A DNA stretch of 64,000 bases from Liquorilactobacillus satsumensis DSM 16230 = JCM 12392 (GCF_001435195.1 NZ_AZFQ01000052.1:114916-178915), one strand, 5' to 3'; positions 13,901 to 23,006 are shown, counted from the first letter of the stretch. The notes: generated from the sequence alone by a model not told the origin. Made by a program: numbers and translations.

Positions 13901-14128
13901 TTACATACTTTCTACTTTCGCAATAATTTTATTAGGTGTATCCCATTCGCTGCGCTCAAATTCAGAAACTGGAACTTCAACCCCACATTGGGACTGCAAC
14001 TCTAACAAGAGTTGTACGGTTGCCATTGAATCTAGCAAGCCTTCATCAAACAAGTTGATATCCAAGTTATCTGCAAGATCTGAACTGCCTGTTAAATCCT
14101 CTAAAATTTCAATTACCTTTTCTTTCAT
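13901..14128 (-). CDS. dltC: D-alanyl carrier protein DltC
   Basis: 75 aa, an acyl-carrier fold slightly shorter than the usual 78-80. The phosphopantetheine serine is Ser34 in [14 protein letters not shown]. DltA loads D-alanine onto this arm and DltB uses it as donor. AAGGGGAG precedes the ATG. Lies 14 bases after dltB and is coupled to dltD. Confidence 0.93.
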   Translation of the reverse strand: MKEKVIEILEDLTGSSDLADNLDINLFDEGLLDSMATVQLLLELQSQCGVEVPVSEFERSEWDTPNKIIAKVESM

Positions 14129-14142
14129 GATTAAAACTCCCC

Positions 14143-15351
14143 TTATCTTAATATAATATTATGGAATAATAGTTTGTCCAAAAAACCTGAAAAAATCAAA
14201 AAGCTAAAGCAAACCACGTTAAATGTAATAAAAATTGCTAGTAGCTTCGTGAATCGATTACTTGGAAACTTGTCTTTGTGCTTCTTCTTATAACGTAGCC
14301 AGACATCACACAAAATTATCGCTAGAGCATGATACAGGCCATAAACAATGTAGTACCACGTCAAGCCATGCCAAAAACCCATGATCAGAAACAGCGTCAA
14401 GTAACCAACATTTGCAATTGCAATTCTATTTTTCATCAGCTTCTTCTTCATTATGAAGAAAACAAGACGCATATAGATGTAATCACGGAACCAAAATGAA
14501 AGTGTCATGTGCCAACGATTCCAGAATTCTTTGATATTCACCGCACTGAAAGGACGGTTAAAGTTCATTGGAGTCTCAATTCCCATCAAATAACTAATTC
14601 CCACAGCAAAAAGACTGTAGCCGGCAAAATCAAAGAAAAGATCCATCGAATAAACGTACATGTAAGCTACTAACCACCACGAGATTCCCCCGTAGGAAAG
14701 TGCCATTTTGCTGACATAAGGCAACATTAAGGTTCCAAAAACATAAGCTAGTAAAAATTTGTACAAAAAGCCTAAGAAAATGTACCACACTGCCTTATCA
14801 AGCAACTGCAAATATTTTTGCGGGTTAGGAACTCGTTCGTAATCTGCTTTAAATCTACGATAACGATCGATTGGCCCCGAAGAAATCGTTGGGAAAAAGA
14901 GCAAGAATTGTAGTGTCAACCAAGGATCAAACTCTTTAATCGCTCCATCACGGATCTCCATCACCATCTGGACAGCTTTAAAAGTCAAGTAACTAATCCC
15001 TAAAAAGCCGATCAAAGATGGATGTCCATAAACAGCTGGTGTCACTTTCACAATCACTAACGGAATGATTGCGAGGATAACAGCACTACAAAAAATCCAA
15101 GTCTGATTCTCTCTTTGCCGATAATGAAAATAAGCACCCACTAAAACAACTTCAAAAATAATATAGCCAATGAGTGCAATGCCTTCATGCCACTTAACTC
15201 CGCCAAAGGCCAAGAGTAAAAAGGCAAAAGATACGATTGTCTGATACCAATGAAGCTGTTTACCACGCAGCATCGCAATCATGATCGGTAATAATGCAAT
15301 AACTAGGTAAACAAAATACATTGGATTTTCATAAGGTTGTAAATTAATCAT
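14143..15351 (-). CDS. dltB: MBOAT-family D-alanyl transfer protein DltB
   Basis: 402 aa with about 10-11 membrane segments. MBOAT motifs are present: [34 protein letters not shown], and the catalytic histidine in [16 protein letters not shown]. The protein channels the D-alanyl group from DltC across the membrane. Its ATG overlaps the dltA stop as TAATG, giving strict coupling. Confidence 0.94.
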   Translation of the reverse strand: MINLQPYENPMYFVYLVIALLPIMIAMLRGKQLHWYQTIVSFAFLLLAFGGVKWHEGIALIGYIIFEVVLVGAYFHYRQRENQTWIFCSAVILAIIPLVIVKVTPAVYGHPSLIGFLGISYLTFKAVQMVMEIRDGAIKEFDPWLTLQFLLFFPTISSGPIDRYRRFKADYERVPNPQKYLQLLDKAVWYIFLGFLYKFLLAYVFGTLMLPYVSKMALSYGGISWWLVAYMYVYSMDLFFDFAGYSLFAVGISYLMGIETPMNFNRPFSAVNIKEFWNRWHMTLSFWFRDYIYMRLVFFIMKKKLMKNRIAIANVGYLTLFLIMGFWHGLTWYYIVYGLYHALAIILCDVWLRYKKKHKDKFPSNRFTKLLAIFITFNVVCFSFLIFSGFLDKLLFHNIILR

Positions 15352-16865
15352 TAATGATTGACCTCGCTAAAGAGGTGCTTCCGATCAACTTTTCCATTTG
15401 TTGTAAGCGGTAGTGAATCCACATAAACAAACCGCTGTGGAATCATGTATGGCATTGATAAAGTTGCTAATTGCTCTTTGATAGCTTTGGTTAATTCAAG
15501 GTTATTTTTGAATTCATTATGCTTAGCAACTACGAAAGCTACTAATTGAGAGACCTTGTGATCCATTCCGTATTTTGGAACACAAGCAGCCTGCTCTACT
15601 AACCCAACTTTGCCAAGATGATAGTCAACCTCTTCTAATTCAATTCTGAAGCCGTGGAGCTTAACTTGAAAGTCAAGACGCCCCTTATAAAGCAGTTGCC
15701 CGGCTTCATCAAACTCACCTAAATCACCCGTCCGATAAGCATTTTGCTCGTTAAACTTCACAAAAGCCTGCTTTGTTTTGGCAGGATTATTGAGATATCC
15801 CTGAGAAACACTTGGACCATAGATTAAAATTTCACCGGCTGTCCCGGCTGCAACTTCTTGCAAGTTTTCATCAACAACTACAACCTTAGTATCTGCTTTA
15901 GGTTTACCGATTGGCAAACGTTCATATTTAGCAAGCAAATCTGCCGTAATTTGAACTTGTGTAACAGCTACGGTTGTCTCTGTAGGTCCATACGTGTTAT
16001 AAATTGCTGCATGCGGAAAACGCTGCAAAAGTTGTTGTGCAGTCTTATGAGTAAGTTCTTCACCACAAAACAGAAAATGCTGCAATTGCGGATAATGTTC
16101 CTCGTCGAAACTTTTTTCCAGCAAACAAATATCCATAAATGATGGTGTCGAAACCCAAACATTGAGCTTAAGCTGCGGCAAGACAGAAAAAAGCTGCCTA
16201 AAATCTTCTGTAACTTTCTTAGGAATCACGCTGAGTGTGCCTCCACGTGTCAATGCCGGATATAAATCCATGACAGAAAGGTCAAAGGAATACGGCGGTT
16301 GCGACAGAAAAGTACTTTCGTCTTTGATTCCAAAATCGCTTTCCATCCAGGCCAAAAAGCTTTCCAAATTCTGTGCACTAATTTGGACCCCCTTAGGAAC
16401 ACCGGTTGTTCCTGAGGTGAAGATAATATAAAAAACATCTGATCCCTTAACCTGATTTGCAGCAGAAAAACTTACTCTTTCAGAAAAAAGCTGCTTCAAC
16501 TTTGCTGGGGTTACAACAGGTAAACCAGCAAGTTCAACCGGAAGCTCCTCAACTGCGATACATGCGACAGGCTGCGCAATACGATTAATGGTAACTAAGC
16601 GTTCACTTGGCGAATCGCTGTCGATCGGTATGTAAGCATGCCCTGTCTTAACGATTCCCAGAAAAACCGCGATCATTTCAAATTCTTGACCGCCATACAC
16701 AATAATGGGTGCCTTGTCCGGCAAATCCATGTTAGTGATTGCTGCGGCAACGCTGTCTGAGTAATTTTTTAACTCAAGATACGTATTTTCTTTTCCAAGA
16801 TAGTTATAAGCTACTCGCTGCGGGTCCCGTTGTGCCCAGCTATCTATTCTTTGAATTACATTCAT
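15351..16865 (-). CDS. dltA: D-alanine--poly(phosphoribitol) ligase subunit DltA
   Basis: 504 aa, normal length. An AMP-forming adenylation enzyme: the P-loop-like FTSGTTGVPKGVQ lies near residues 149-161, followed by YNTYGPTETTVAVT, then YRTGDLGEFDEAGQLLYKGR and the C-terminal catalytic lysine in TTNGKVDRKHL. It activates D-alanine and loads DltC. GGGGAGAG precedes the ATG. Raising the D-alanine content of teichoic acids lowers surface charge and sensitivity to cationic peptides. Confidence 0.95.
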   Translation of the reverse strand: MNVIQRIDSWAQRDPQRVAYNYLGKENTYLELKNYSDSVAAAITNMDLPDKAPIIVYGGQEFEMIAVFLGIVKTGHAYIPIDSDSPSERLVTINRIAQPVACIAVEELPVELAGLPVVTPAKLKQLFSERVSFSAANQVKGSDVFYIIFTSGTTGVPKGVQISAQNLESFLAWMESDFGIKDESTFLSQPPYSFDLSVMDLYPALTRGGTLSVIPKKVTEDFRQLFSVLPQLKLNVWVSTPSFMDICLLEKSFDEEHYPQLQHFLFCGEELTHKTAQQLLQRFPHAAIYNTYGPTETTVAVTQVQITADLLAKYERLPIGKPKADTKVVVVDENLQEVAAGTAGEILIYGPSVSQGYLNNPAKTKQAFVKFNEQNAYRTGDLGEFDEAGQLLYKGRLDFQVKLHGFRIELEEVDYHLGKVGLVEQAACVPKYGMDHKVSQLVAFVVAKHNEFKNNLELTKAIKEQLATLSMPYMIPQRFVYVDSLPLTTNGKVDRKHLFSEVNH

Positions 16866-16885
16866 TTAAGTTGTTCTCTCCCCGA

Positions 16886-17035
16886 TTAAAACTCGTTATA
16901 GATAAAGTGCGGTCCATTGATACCACTGTAACTATACAAATAAACCAATATCAGCATGACCACAAAATAAAAAATAGTTTTCAAAACAAATTTGGTTACC
17001 TCACTATGTAACAAGCGTGAGCGCCATTGCCCCAT
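16886..17035 (-). CDS. dltX: teichoic acid D-Ala incorporation-associated protein DltX
   Basis: 49 codons, below common gene-finder limits. The sequence starts MGQWRSRLLHSEVTKFVLKT, has one span (about 18-36), and ends in GPHFIYNEF, the conserved DltX C-terminal motif that acts in handing D-alanine to DltD. It precedes dltA by 20 bases, as in most Firmicutes. GGGGGTGAAGAG lies upstream of the ATG. Confidence 0.9.
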   Translation of the reverse strand: MGQWRSRLLHSEVTKFVLKTIFYFVVMLILVYLYSYSGINGPHFIYNEF

Positions 17036-17123
17036 CTCTTCACCCCCACGACAATCTAAAACTGAAAACAGCGATCTGCAACAAATGAATCTTTAACATT
17101 AAGCAATTAAAACAGTAAATGTA

Positions 17124-17140
17124 ACTACACTAATGTTACA
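17124..17140 (-). promoter_or_regulatory. WalR-like direct repeat in the dlt leader
   Basis: Minus strand: TGTAAC, five bases, TGTAGT, one mismatch from the WalR (YycF) consensus TGTWAH-N5-TGTWAH. It lies about 90 bases upstream of dltX and about 90 downstream of the -10 at 17229. Copies of ACAGTAAA flank it at 17112 and 17143 (plus strand). Confidence 0.3.
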
Positions 17141-17228
17141 CCACAGTAAACCAGTTTTCTGTAAAATTTTTCAAAGATTACTTAAGATTTCATTAAATTG
17201 ATTCCTTTTGAAGCTATACAACTATTCT

Positions 17229-17256
17229 ATTATAGCAAAAAAGAGGACCCGCAACA
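17229..17256 (-). promoter_or_regulatory. extended -10 promoter of the dlt operon
   Basis: Minus strand: TGTTGC, 16 bases, and TGC-TATAAT, an extended -10. Its -35 region lies inside the terminator stem of the upstream pspC operon. The leader to dltX is about 190 bases. Confidence 0.5.
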
Positions 17257-17262
17257 GCCCCC
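17243..17262 (-). terminator. terminator of the padR-pspC operon
   Basis: Minus strand: GGGGGC, an 8-base loop, GTCCTC and TTTTTT, a 6-bp stem with two G-U pairs. It lies 24 bases after the pspC stop. Confidence 0.5.
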
Positions 17263-17285
17263 AATTAAATGTGTGCCATTTAGTG

Positions 17286-17540
17286 CTACTTGTCTTTAAA
17301 TTCGCCTTCAATGATGTCATCATCGTCATTGCGACCGTTGCCGTCTGTTGCTTCCGGCATGACACTTGCCGCGATAAAGTAAACAATTATCCCAATGATC
17401 AGTTGTCCTGGGAAAAAGATTAAAATCGCACCAATGATCCGAACAATCGCTTTATCCCATTCAAAATACTCTGCAATTCCTCCGAAAACGCCTGAAACAA
17501 CTTTATCTTTTGACTTTGTTAACTGCTTTTTTCTTTTCAT
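17286..17540 (-). CDS. PspC domain membrane protein
   Basis: 84 aa from the ATG at 17540, which has AAGGAAGG 6 bases upstream. PspC signature: VVSGVFGGIAEYFEWDKAIVR followed by two close membrane segments (about 29-62). The tail is acidic (DGNGRNDDDDIIEGEF). PspC-type proteins act in membrane-stress sensing. It is the last gene of the operon after the DUF4097 adhesin-like protein. Confidence 0.85.
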   Translation of the reverse strand: MKRKKQLTKSKDKVVSGVFGGIAEYFEWDKAIVRIIGAILIFFPGQLIIGIIVYFIAASVMPEATDGNGRNDDDDIIEGEFKDK

Positions 17541-17565
17541 GAAAATCCTTCCTTTCATTGATCCC

Positions 17566-18498
17566 TTACTTAACTTCATTATCACCGGAATCGGTGCGTA
17601 AAATCAACATATTTGAGTTATTTTGACCTTGTTGCAAGGTACCGCCCTCACTAGTCTTTGAAAAAAGTTGGTTGGTCCCAGCGTTGGTTTCCACACGGAT
17701 ACCCTTTACCTGTGTATCTGCTACTTCATTATCCCCATTCTTATTTTCAATAGTGTAAACCCCAGAAAATTTGTTATGGTTTGCTTCCAGATCACCACTG
17801 CTCAGTGACAAATTTCCTTTAATAAATTGTGAATCAGTGAAAGTCACGTCTCCATCAGTATTGTGGATAATAACATTAGTTAACTGTGAGTCTTTCAGCG
17901 TTAAATCACCATTCGTTTGCTGCAGCCTCCCGCTTCCAAATGAAACGTTCTTAAGCACTGCATCTCCATTATTCAAGTAAATCGCTGCCCTTTTAGCCTT
18001 AACATTTGCAAGATAAGCGTCTCCCGTGTCGGTAAATGCATTTAGCTGATCCACTGATTGCCCGGAAATTCTAAGATCTCCTGTTTTAGAATTAACGGTC
18101 ACGTTCCGTAATTGTCTTCCATTAGGGACAGTAATCACAACTTTTTCGTTACGCGCTACTCCAAAATAAAAACCTGAAAAATCACTTGCCTTTGTTTGCC
18201 GAACATTTAAAACCCCATTTGTAACCTTCACCGTGGGGGTATTTTTGCTGTCAGCAGTATACATAACACTTGCCTCACTGCCACTTCTAACTTCAACATC
18301 CGCTGTGCGCGTTTCCACATAGATCTGGTTAAACTCAACATTTCGTTTAACTACTTTGCCGCTAAACTTAGTGCGGGCACTGACCGGCTGCCACCCCTGA
18401 AAAGCAATTATCTGAGCTCCGTGAAACAGATAACCAGCTGCCATCAAAAGCAGTCCCAAACCTAAAATTACCATACCAGAAAGCAATGTCTTTTTCAT
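17566..18498 (-). CDS. DUF4097 beta-helix protein, LiaG-like
   Basis: 310 aa from the ATG at 18498 (GGAGGG upstream). One N-terminal span (about 5-22) is followed by an outer domain of repeated short strands: NSKTGDLRISG, TDTGDAYLANV, NNGDAVLKNV, TNGDLTLKDS, HNTDGDVTFTD and SSGDLEANH, the right-handed beta-helix pattern of DUF4097. LiaG and other envelope-stress proteins share it. It stops just before the pspC gene and starts 1 base after the DUF1700 gene ends, so the unit is tightly coupled. Confidence 0.85.
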   Translation of the reverse strand: MKKTLLSGMVILGLGLLLMAAGYLFHGAQIIAFQGWQPVSARTKFSGKVVKRNVEFNQIYVETRTADVEVRSGSEASVMYTADSKNTPTVKVTNGVLNVRQTKASDFSGFYFGVARNEKVVITVPNGRQLRNVTVNSKTGDLRISGQSVDQLNAFTDTGDAYLANVKAKRAAIYLNNGDAVLKNVSFGSGRLQQTNGDLTLKDSQLTNVIIHNTDGDVTFTDSQFIKGNLSLSSGDLEANHNKFSGVYTIENKNGDNEVADTQVKGIRVETNAGTNQLFSKTSEGGTLQQGQNNSNMLILRTDSGDNEVK

Positions 18499-18499
18499 C

Positions 18500-19108
18500 C
18501 TAATCTGCCCTCCTTCTTTCGTTGAATTTACGATAAAGATAACGAGCAAAATTAGCAACTGCTTGGATTAGAACACGCCCAAACCAAAAGAGACATGGCA
18601 CGATTAGCAATAAAAGACCTAAACAGGCCATCCCACAGCCTAAATAAAAAATGCCAACATTAAATTCCTGAAATAGTAACACTACTCCACTGTAAAGGAA
18701 AAAAGCTGTTAAAAGCAAAATCGCCAACAAAAGACCTGCTCCAACCATAAAAAAAGCTAAAATTAAGAAAATTACAGCTATCAGCACGCCGCCGCCAACA
18801 CCCACTGCTCCTAATGCAAACGGTGCTGATAATAAGGCAAGTATTATCAACCAGATCATTCTTGAATTAGCGTGCGCTGATTTCACTTTGCTGCCAGTGG
18901 TATGCTCATCGTCCCTAATTGAATAATCGGCCATTATTTTACGTGCTAACTGACGAGGAGTCCCCAGCTTCTCTTCAATTGCGGCCCGCTGCTCTAACTG
19001 TGCATCACTAAGATATTCAGCATAAAATGCAACTGCATCTTTAACTTCTGCTACTGTTAAGCCTTGCAAGCATGCTTTCAATTCATCTAAATACCTGTCT
19101 CTATCCAT
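18500..19108 (-). CDS. DUF1700/HAAS domain membrane protein
   Basis: 202 aa. The cytosolic HAAS domain occupies residues 1-65 (YLDELKACLQGLTVAEVKDA, then EEKLGTPRQLARKIMADY). Four membrane segments follow (about 85-110, 115-140, 150-170, 172-190). HAAS proteins are typically encoded beside PadR regulators and interact with them or with the DUF4097 partner. It overlaps padR by 8 bases. Confidence 0.83.
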   Translation of the reverse strand: MDRDRYLDELKACLQGLTVAEVKDAVAFYAEYLSDAQLEQRAAIEEKLGTPRQLARKIMADYSIRDDEHTTGSKVKSAHANSRMIWLIILALLSAPFALGAVGVGGGVLIAVIFLILAFFMVGAGLLLAILLLTAFFLYSGVVLLFQEFNVGIFYLGCGMACLGLLLLIVPCLFWFGRVLIQAVANFARYLYRKFNERRRAD

Positions 19109-19430
19109 AGTGTTTTCCCTTTGCCTCCCCCAACAGAATATTATCCAAACTCACTTTATAGTTAACCCACATTTTGCGAATCTGTTCCAAGTGCTGTGTC
19201 CCGGCAGGAGCAATCCGGTAATACCGCCGATTCCTCCCTTGAAAGGGTTGGTCATAGGTCGTCAGATAATTATTCTTTTGCAAACGTCTCAAAACAGGAT
19301 ACATAGTAGACTCTGAAATTTCAATTACCGCTTGCATATCTTGTGTTAGTGCGTACCCGTAGTAATCCTTTCTCTCCAGTAAAGCGAGCACCAGTCCGTC
19401 CAACAGATCTGCAGAAATTTTGATTTTCAT
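19101..19430 (-). CDS. PadR family transcriptional regulator
   Basis: 109 aa. The winged helix-turn-helix shows the PadR pattern: LLDGLVLALLERKDYYGYAL, ESTMYPVLRRLQKNNYLTTY and GRNRRYYRIAPAG, ending in a dimerisation helix (about 75-105). It is the first gene of the four-gene envelope operon and probably autoregulates through the palindrome in its promoter. Ligand unknown; PadR-DUF1700-DUF4097 operons respond to envelope stress in other Firmicutes. Confidence 0.87.
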   Translation of the reverse strand: MKIKISADLLDGLVLALLERKDYYGYALTQDMQAVIEISESTMYPVLRRLQKNNYLTTYDQPFQGRNRRYYRIAPAGTQHLEQIRKMWVNYKVSLDNILLGEAKGKHYG

Positions 19431-19463
19431 TTTTTTGCCTCCATTGGCTTTTCCTTAAACAAT

Positions 19464-19492
19464 ATTATACGTTATATAGTATTATATTGCAA
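19464..19492 (-). promoter_or_regulatory. promoter and palindromic operator of the padR operon
   Basis: Minus strand: TTGCAA, 17 bases and TATAAT. An imperfect palindrome, AATATTATAC and GTATTATATT around 8 bases (19461-19488), covers the spacer and the -10. That is a typical place for an autoregulating PadR protein. Confidence 0.6.
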
Positions 19493-19584
19493 TTAATTAA
19501 CTGCAAAAACTGCTATCATCAACTCACCAATGCTTAAACAGCAAAGTTGGTGTCAATCGTATGCCAATGAAAAAGTGCACACAA

Positions 19585-19627
19585 AAAGAGGATCAGGGCA
19601 ACCCGCAAGTCTGCTCTGATCCTCTTT
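19585..19627 (-). terminator. bidirectional terminator after trxA
   Basis: AAAGAGGATCAGGGC pairs with GCTCTGATCCTCTTT with one mismatch around a 13-base loop, with A- and T-rich flanks. It is 70 bases beyond the trxA stop. Confidence 0.75.
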
Positions 19628-19696
19628 AATTAATATTACACTTAGCGTTTTCGCCAACTGTTGCTTACTCTGCAGTTGACTGTTGCAAAGATTCTT

Positions 19697-20008
19697 TTAA
19701 AGATACTGCTTTAATTTAGTTTCAATCTGTTCCTTAGGATGGTAGCCCACCAAAGTATCAACTACCTGCCCATCTTTTTTGATCAACAGTGTTGGAATAC
19801 TCATAATTCCAAACTCACTTGCAACTTGTTTATTCTCGTCAACATCAACTTTGCTGAAAGAAACAGTATCGCCCATTTCCTCATCAAGTTGCTCAACTAC
19901 AGGTGATTGCATCCGACATGGACCACACCAAGTTGCCCAAAAGTCTGTCAATGTCACTCCACTACTTGTTTCTGCTGCAAAAGTTGCATCTGTTAATTCT
20001 TTAACCAC
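19697..20008 (-). CDS. trxA: thioredoxin
   Basis: 103 aa from a GTG at 20008 with GGGGGG 8 bases upstream; the longer frame has a non-conserved extension. The active site WCGPC lies at about residues 28-32 (DFWATWCGPCRMQSP) and the cis-proline loop is SIPTLL. It is the general dithiol reductant. It follows mutS2 by 71 bases and probably shares the zapA-cvpA-mutS2 transcript. Confidence 0.94.
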   Translation of the reverse strand: MVKELTDATFAAETSSGVTLTDFWATWCGPCRMQSPVVEQLDEEMGDTVSFSKVDVDENKQVASEFGIMSIPTLLIKKDGQVVDTLVGYHPKEQIETKLKQYL

Positions 20009-20079
20009 TATTAACGCCCCCCTACTTTGCTTTTGTAAGTAAAGCATACCAGAATATTCAAAAAAATCAATCTTCTTGC

Positions 20080-22440
20080 TTACTTGAAGTATACCACTGT
20101 TGCCCCATTACCACCTGCACTCGGTGGAGCAAAGTTAAAACTTTTAACGCTGGAACTTTGTGCTAAATAATCAGTAATGCCCTTTCTAAGAGCGCCGGTC
20201 CCCTTACCATGAATAATTGTCACGCTAGGATAGCCAGCAAGAATTGCAGCATCCAAATAACGATCGACCTCTACTAACGCTTCTTCATACCGCTTGCCAC
20301 GCAGATCAAGCGACGTTGAAACATGTGCTTGAGAACCAGATGACAGTGTAGTTCTAATCTTCTTATTCTTTTCAGGCGCGACCTTAATCTTTTCAAGATC
20401 AGTATCATTGACACGCATTTTTAGGATTCCAATCTGGACATCCCATTCATGCTCGGTTGCTTTGCGAATTAAGACACCACGCTGTCCATAGGATTTAACT
20501 AAAACATCGTCATTGGGACGAAGCTGTTGTTGTGCTTTGGCATGGCGTAAAACCCGATTTTGCTTTAAATTGGTAGGTTGCCGCAATTGATTCATTCGGG
20601 TTTTAGCGTCGATTAATTGATTTTCCTTAACTGATGAGCTAGCATGCAAGCGTAATTGGCGCAACTCTGCGATCAATTCGTCAGATTTGCGAGTTGCTTG
20701 CGCTACAATTTCATTTGCCTGTTGCCGTGCTTGCTCCAGTTGCGTATTTTTTTGCTGTAAGAAAGTCTCGTACTTTGCTTCAAGTTCTTGATGCAATTGT
20801 TGTGCTTTTGTCAATTCATGGTGCAAGCCCACGGTCTCTTCTTCCGCTTGGTGGCGCTTTTCAACTAAATCTTGAATCATATCATTCAGATCTTGATTTT
20901 GTCCTGCAGTTAATTGCCGCGCCTGTGCAATAATTTGAGGCTGTAGCCCCAAGCGCTGCGAAATCTCAAGTGCATTACTCCGCCCAGGAATTCCAATTAG
21001 CAACCGATAAGTCGGCCGTAAAGTTTCACTGTCAAATTCCATGCTTGCATTGATTGTCTGCGGACGCTCATAACCGTATGCCTTAAGTTCTGGATAATGC
21101 GTTGTTGCAACCACATAACTGCTTTGAGCTCCAACGTAATCTAAAATTGCGATTGCAAGTGCAGCTCCTTCTTGCGGATCTGTTCCGGCCCCCAATTCGT
21201 CAAAGAGAACTAATGAATGTTCATCAATCCTGTCTAAAATCGAGACAATGTTTGTCATATGCGCGGAAAAAGTACTCAGACTCTGTTCAATCGACTGTTC
21301 ATCACCAATATCAGCAAAGATTTCAGTAAAGATTCCAATCCGACTTTCTTCAAACGCTGGAATGAATAATCCCGACTGTCCCATCAACTGTACCAACCCA
21401 AGAGTCTTCAAGGTGATTGTCTTCCCACCTGTATTAGGCCCCGTCACCACAATTGCCTTGTAATCTCGTCCAAGCATAATATCATTTTTAACAGCCTGCT
21501 TTTGTAGCAGCAACGGATGCCATACATGTCTGAGATAAACATCATTTTCCGCAGATAACAGCGGCTCCGTAGCATTGAGTGTGCTCGCATACTTAGCTTT
21601 GGCGTTAACAAAATCAAAAACTCCCAGAATTCCTGCATTATCTTCAAGCTCTGGTGTATATGGTGCAACCAACTCAGACAATTCCTGCAAAATTCGGGCA
21701 ATCTCATCTTTTTCACTCAATTGCTGCTGCTTTAATCGATTATTGAGTTCTACAATTTCCCGAGGTTCAATGAACAGTGTCTGCCCGGAAGCACTTTGAT
21801 CGTGTACAACTCCTCCAAAACGAGTGCGGTACTCCTGCTTGACTGGAATCACATACCGATCATTTCTAATCGTGATAACTGCATCACTCAAATACTTAGC
21901 CGAATTGCCATGAATCAGTGTATTTAATTTAGCACGTAACTGATTTTCTGTCGTTGAGATCGCCCGTCGCAGACTCGCTAATAAAGTCGAAGCTTCGTCA
22001 GTTACATAACCATCTGCTTCAATCGCACTTAAAAGGCGCTTGTTGACTTCTGGCAAAACCTGCAAACGCGCAGCTACTTCATACAAAGATGCCAGCTTGA
22101 GCTCTTCATCATCTAATTTCATAAAGAAAAGACGGACTTCATTTGTAGCACGCAACACTCTGCCGATTGCCGCGAGCTCTTTACCATTGAGCGTTGCCCC
22201 AATGTCCAAGCGTTTTAAATACTGTTTAATTTCTAACAGCTTTGGAATTGGAATCTCTCCTTTAAGCCGCAAGATATCTGCACCATCTTTAGTCTGTGCA
22301 AGTAAGTCGGCAACATCCGCTCTTTGTGTTTGCGGTTCCATTTTGGTAACTTGCCGCTCCCCCATCGGAGTGGTTACGAATTGGCGCAAATTATTTTTTA
22401 TCTTATCATACTCTAGAGTCAGCATTGATTTACTGTTCAC
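20080..22440 (-). CDS. mutS2: endonuclease MutS2
   Basis: 786 aa, full length. MutS core ATPase: Walker A GPNTGGKTITLKTLG (about 333-347), Walker B LVLFDELGAGTDPQEG and the conserved histidine ATTHYPELK. A long coiled coil runs at about 510-620, a basic KOW-like segment follows, and the C-terminal Smr nuclease domain has LDLRGKRYEEALVEVDRYLD and HGKGTGALRKG. No mismatch-recognition domain is present. MutS2 restrains recombination and splits collided ribosomes in Bacillus. It lies 11 bases after cvpA. Confidence 0.95.
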   Translation of the reverse strand: MNSKSMLTLEYDKIKNNLRQFVTTPMGERQVTKMEPQTQRADVADLLAQTKDGADILRLKGEIPIPKLLEIKQYLKRLDIGATLNGKELAAIGRVLRATNEVRLFFMKLDDEELKLASLYEVAARLQVLPEVNKRLLSAIEADGYVTDEASTLLASLRRAISTTENQLRAKLNTLIHGNSAKYLSDAVITIRNDRYVIPVKQEYRTRFGGVVHDQSASGQTLFIEPREIVELNNRLKQQQLSEKDEIARILQELSELVAPYTPELEDNAGILGVFDFVNAKAKYASTLNATEPLLSAENDVYLRHVWHPLLLQKQAVKNDIMLGRDYKAIVVTGPNTGGKTITLKTLGLVQLMGQSGLFIPAFEESRIGIFTEIFADIGDEQSIEQSLSTFSAHMTNIVSILDRIDEHSLVLFDELGAGTDPQEGAALAIAILDYVGAQSSYVVATTHYPELKAYGYERPQTINASMEFDSETLRPTYRLLIGIPGRSNALEISQRLGLQPQIIAQARQLTAGQNQDLNDMIQDLVEKRHQAEEETVGLHHELTKAQQLHQELEAKYETFLQQKNTQLEQARQQANEIVAQATRKSDELIAELRQLRLHASSSVKENQLIDAKTRMNQLRQPTNLKQNRVLRHAKAQQQLRPNDDVLVKSYGQRGVLIRKATEHEWDVQIGILKMRVNDTDLEKIKVAPEKNKKIRTTLSSGSQAHVSTSLDLRGKRYEEALVEVDRYLDAAILAGYPSVTIIHGKGTGALRKGITDYLAQSSSVKSFNFAPPSAGGNGATVVYFK

Positions 22441-22451
22441 TGCTCTACCTC

Positions 22452-23006
22452 CTAAAGGCTGTGTTCTTGTTCCAGTTTATCAAGGATTTGTTGTGATACA
22501 ACCGGGGTTTTATTTAAAATTACTTGTGCCAATTGTGAATCTTGCACATTTGTTCTGATTGCAGCACTTGGCCATGCTTGTAAAACCAAGAGTCCTGCAA
22601 AGATCAGTAAATATACTAAGAACAAGCCCAAAACTCCCCCAGCCAAAGAATTTAATTGCTTAATAACCGGTATTCTGGTTACTAGATTTAAACTCCGAAT
22701 CAGTCTTCTGATCAGCAAGCCCCCGATAATAATAATCAGCCAGTAAGCAAGCCCATAGTAAAAAGTACTACTCCCCGAGAGAGTTACTCCCTTAGTTGCT
22801 TGCCATGATGCTCCATTTCCTTCAAAAAGCGCAACTAAGCGTTGAAGCCACTCCCCTACAAGGGCAGAATAATTTGCTGCAAGAATAAAGAGTACCACTA
22901 ACCCGATCAAATCCAGTAAAGTTAGTACCAGACCCCTTCTTGCACCATTGAAATAAGCTGCGACTAACAATACAACAATAATTATTGAAATAAGCATCTC
23001 ATTCAC
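22452..23006 (-). CDS. CvpA family membrane protein
   Basis: 184 aa with four hydrophobic segments (about 3-22, 25-45, 78-98 and 118-142) and the CvpA pattern GARRGLVLTLLDLIGLVVLF near the start. Homologues are linked to colicin V production in E. coli and to envelope tolerance; the biochemical role is unknown. Its ATGA start overlaps the zapA stop by 4 bases. Confidence 0.88.
   Translation of the reverse strand: MNEMLISIIIVVLLVAAYFNGARRGLVLTLLDLIGLVVLFILAANYSALVGEWLQRLVALFEGNGASWQATKGVTLSGSSTFYYGLAYWLIIIIGGLLIRRLIRSLNLVTRIPVIKQLNSLAGGVLGLFLVYLLIFAGLLVLQAWPSAAIRTNVQDSQLAQVILNKTPVVSQQILDKLEQEHSL

Noticed and set aside
17160-17205. CiaR-like repeat (TTTAAT-N5-CTTAAG) in the dlt leader
   Set aside because: Two mismatches in AT-rich DNA; no evidence that this organism has CiaR.
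22040-22558. 172-codon frame opposite mutS2 and cvpA
   Set aside because: Antisense to two conserved genes, no ribosome site, low-complexity serine-rich product.
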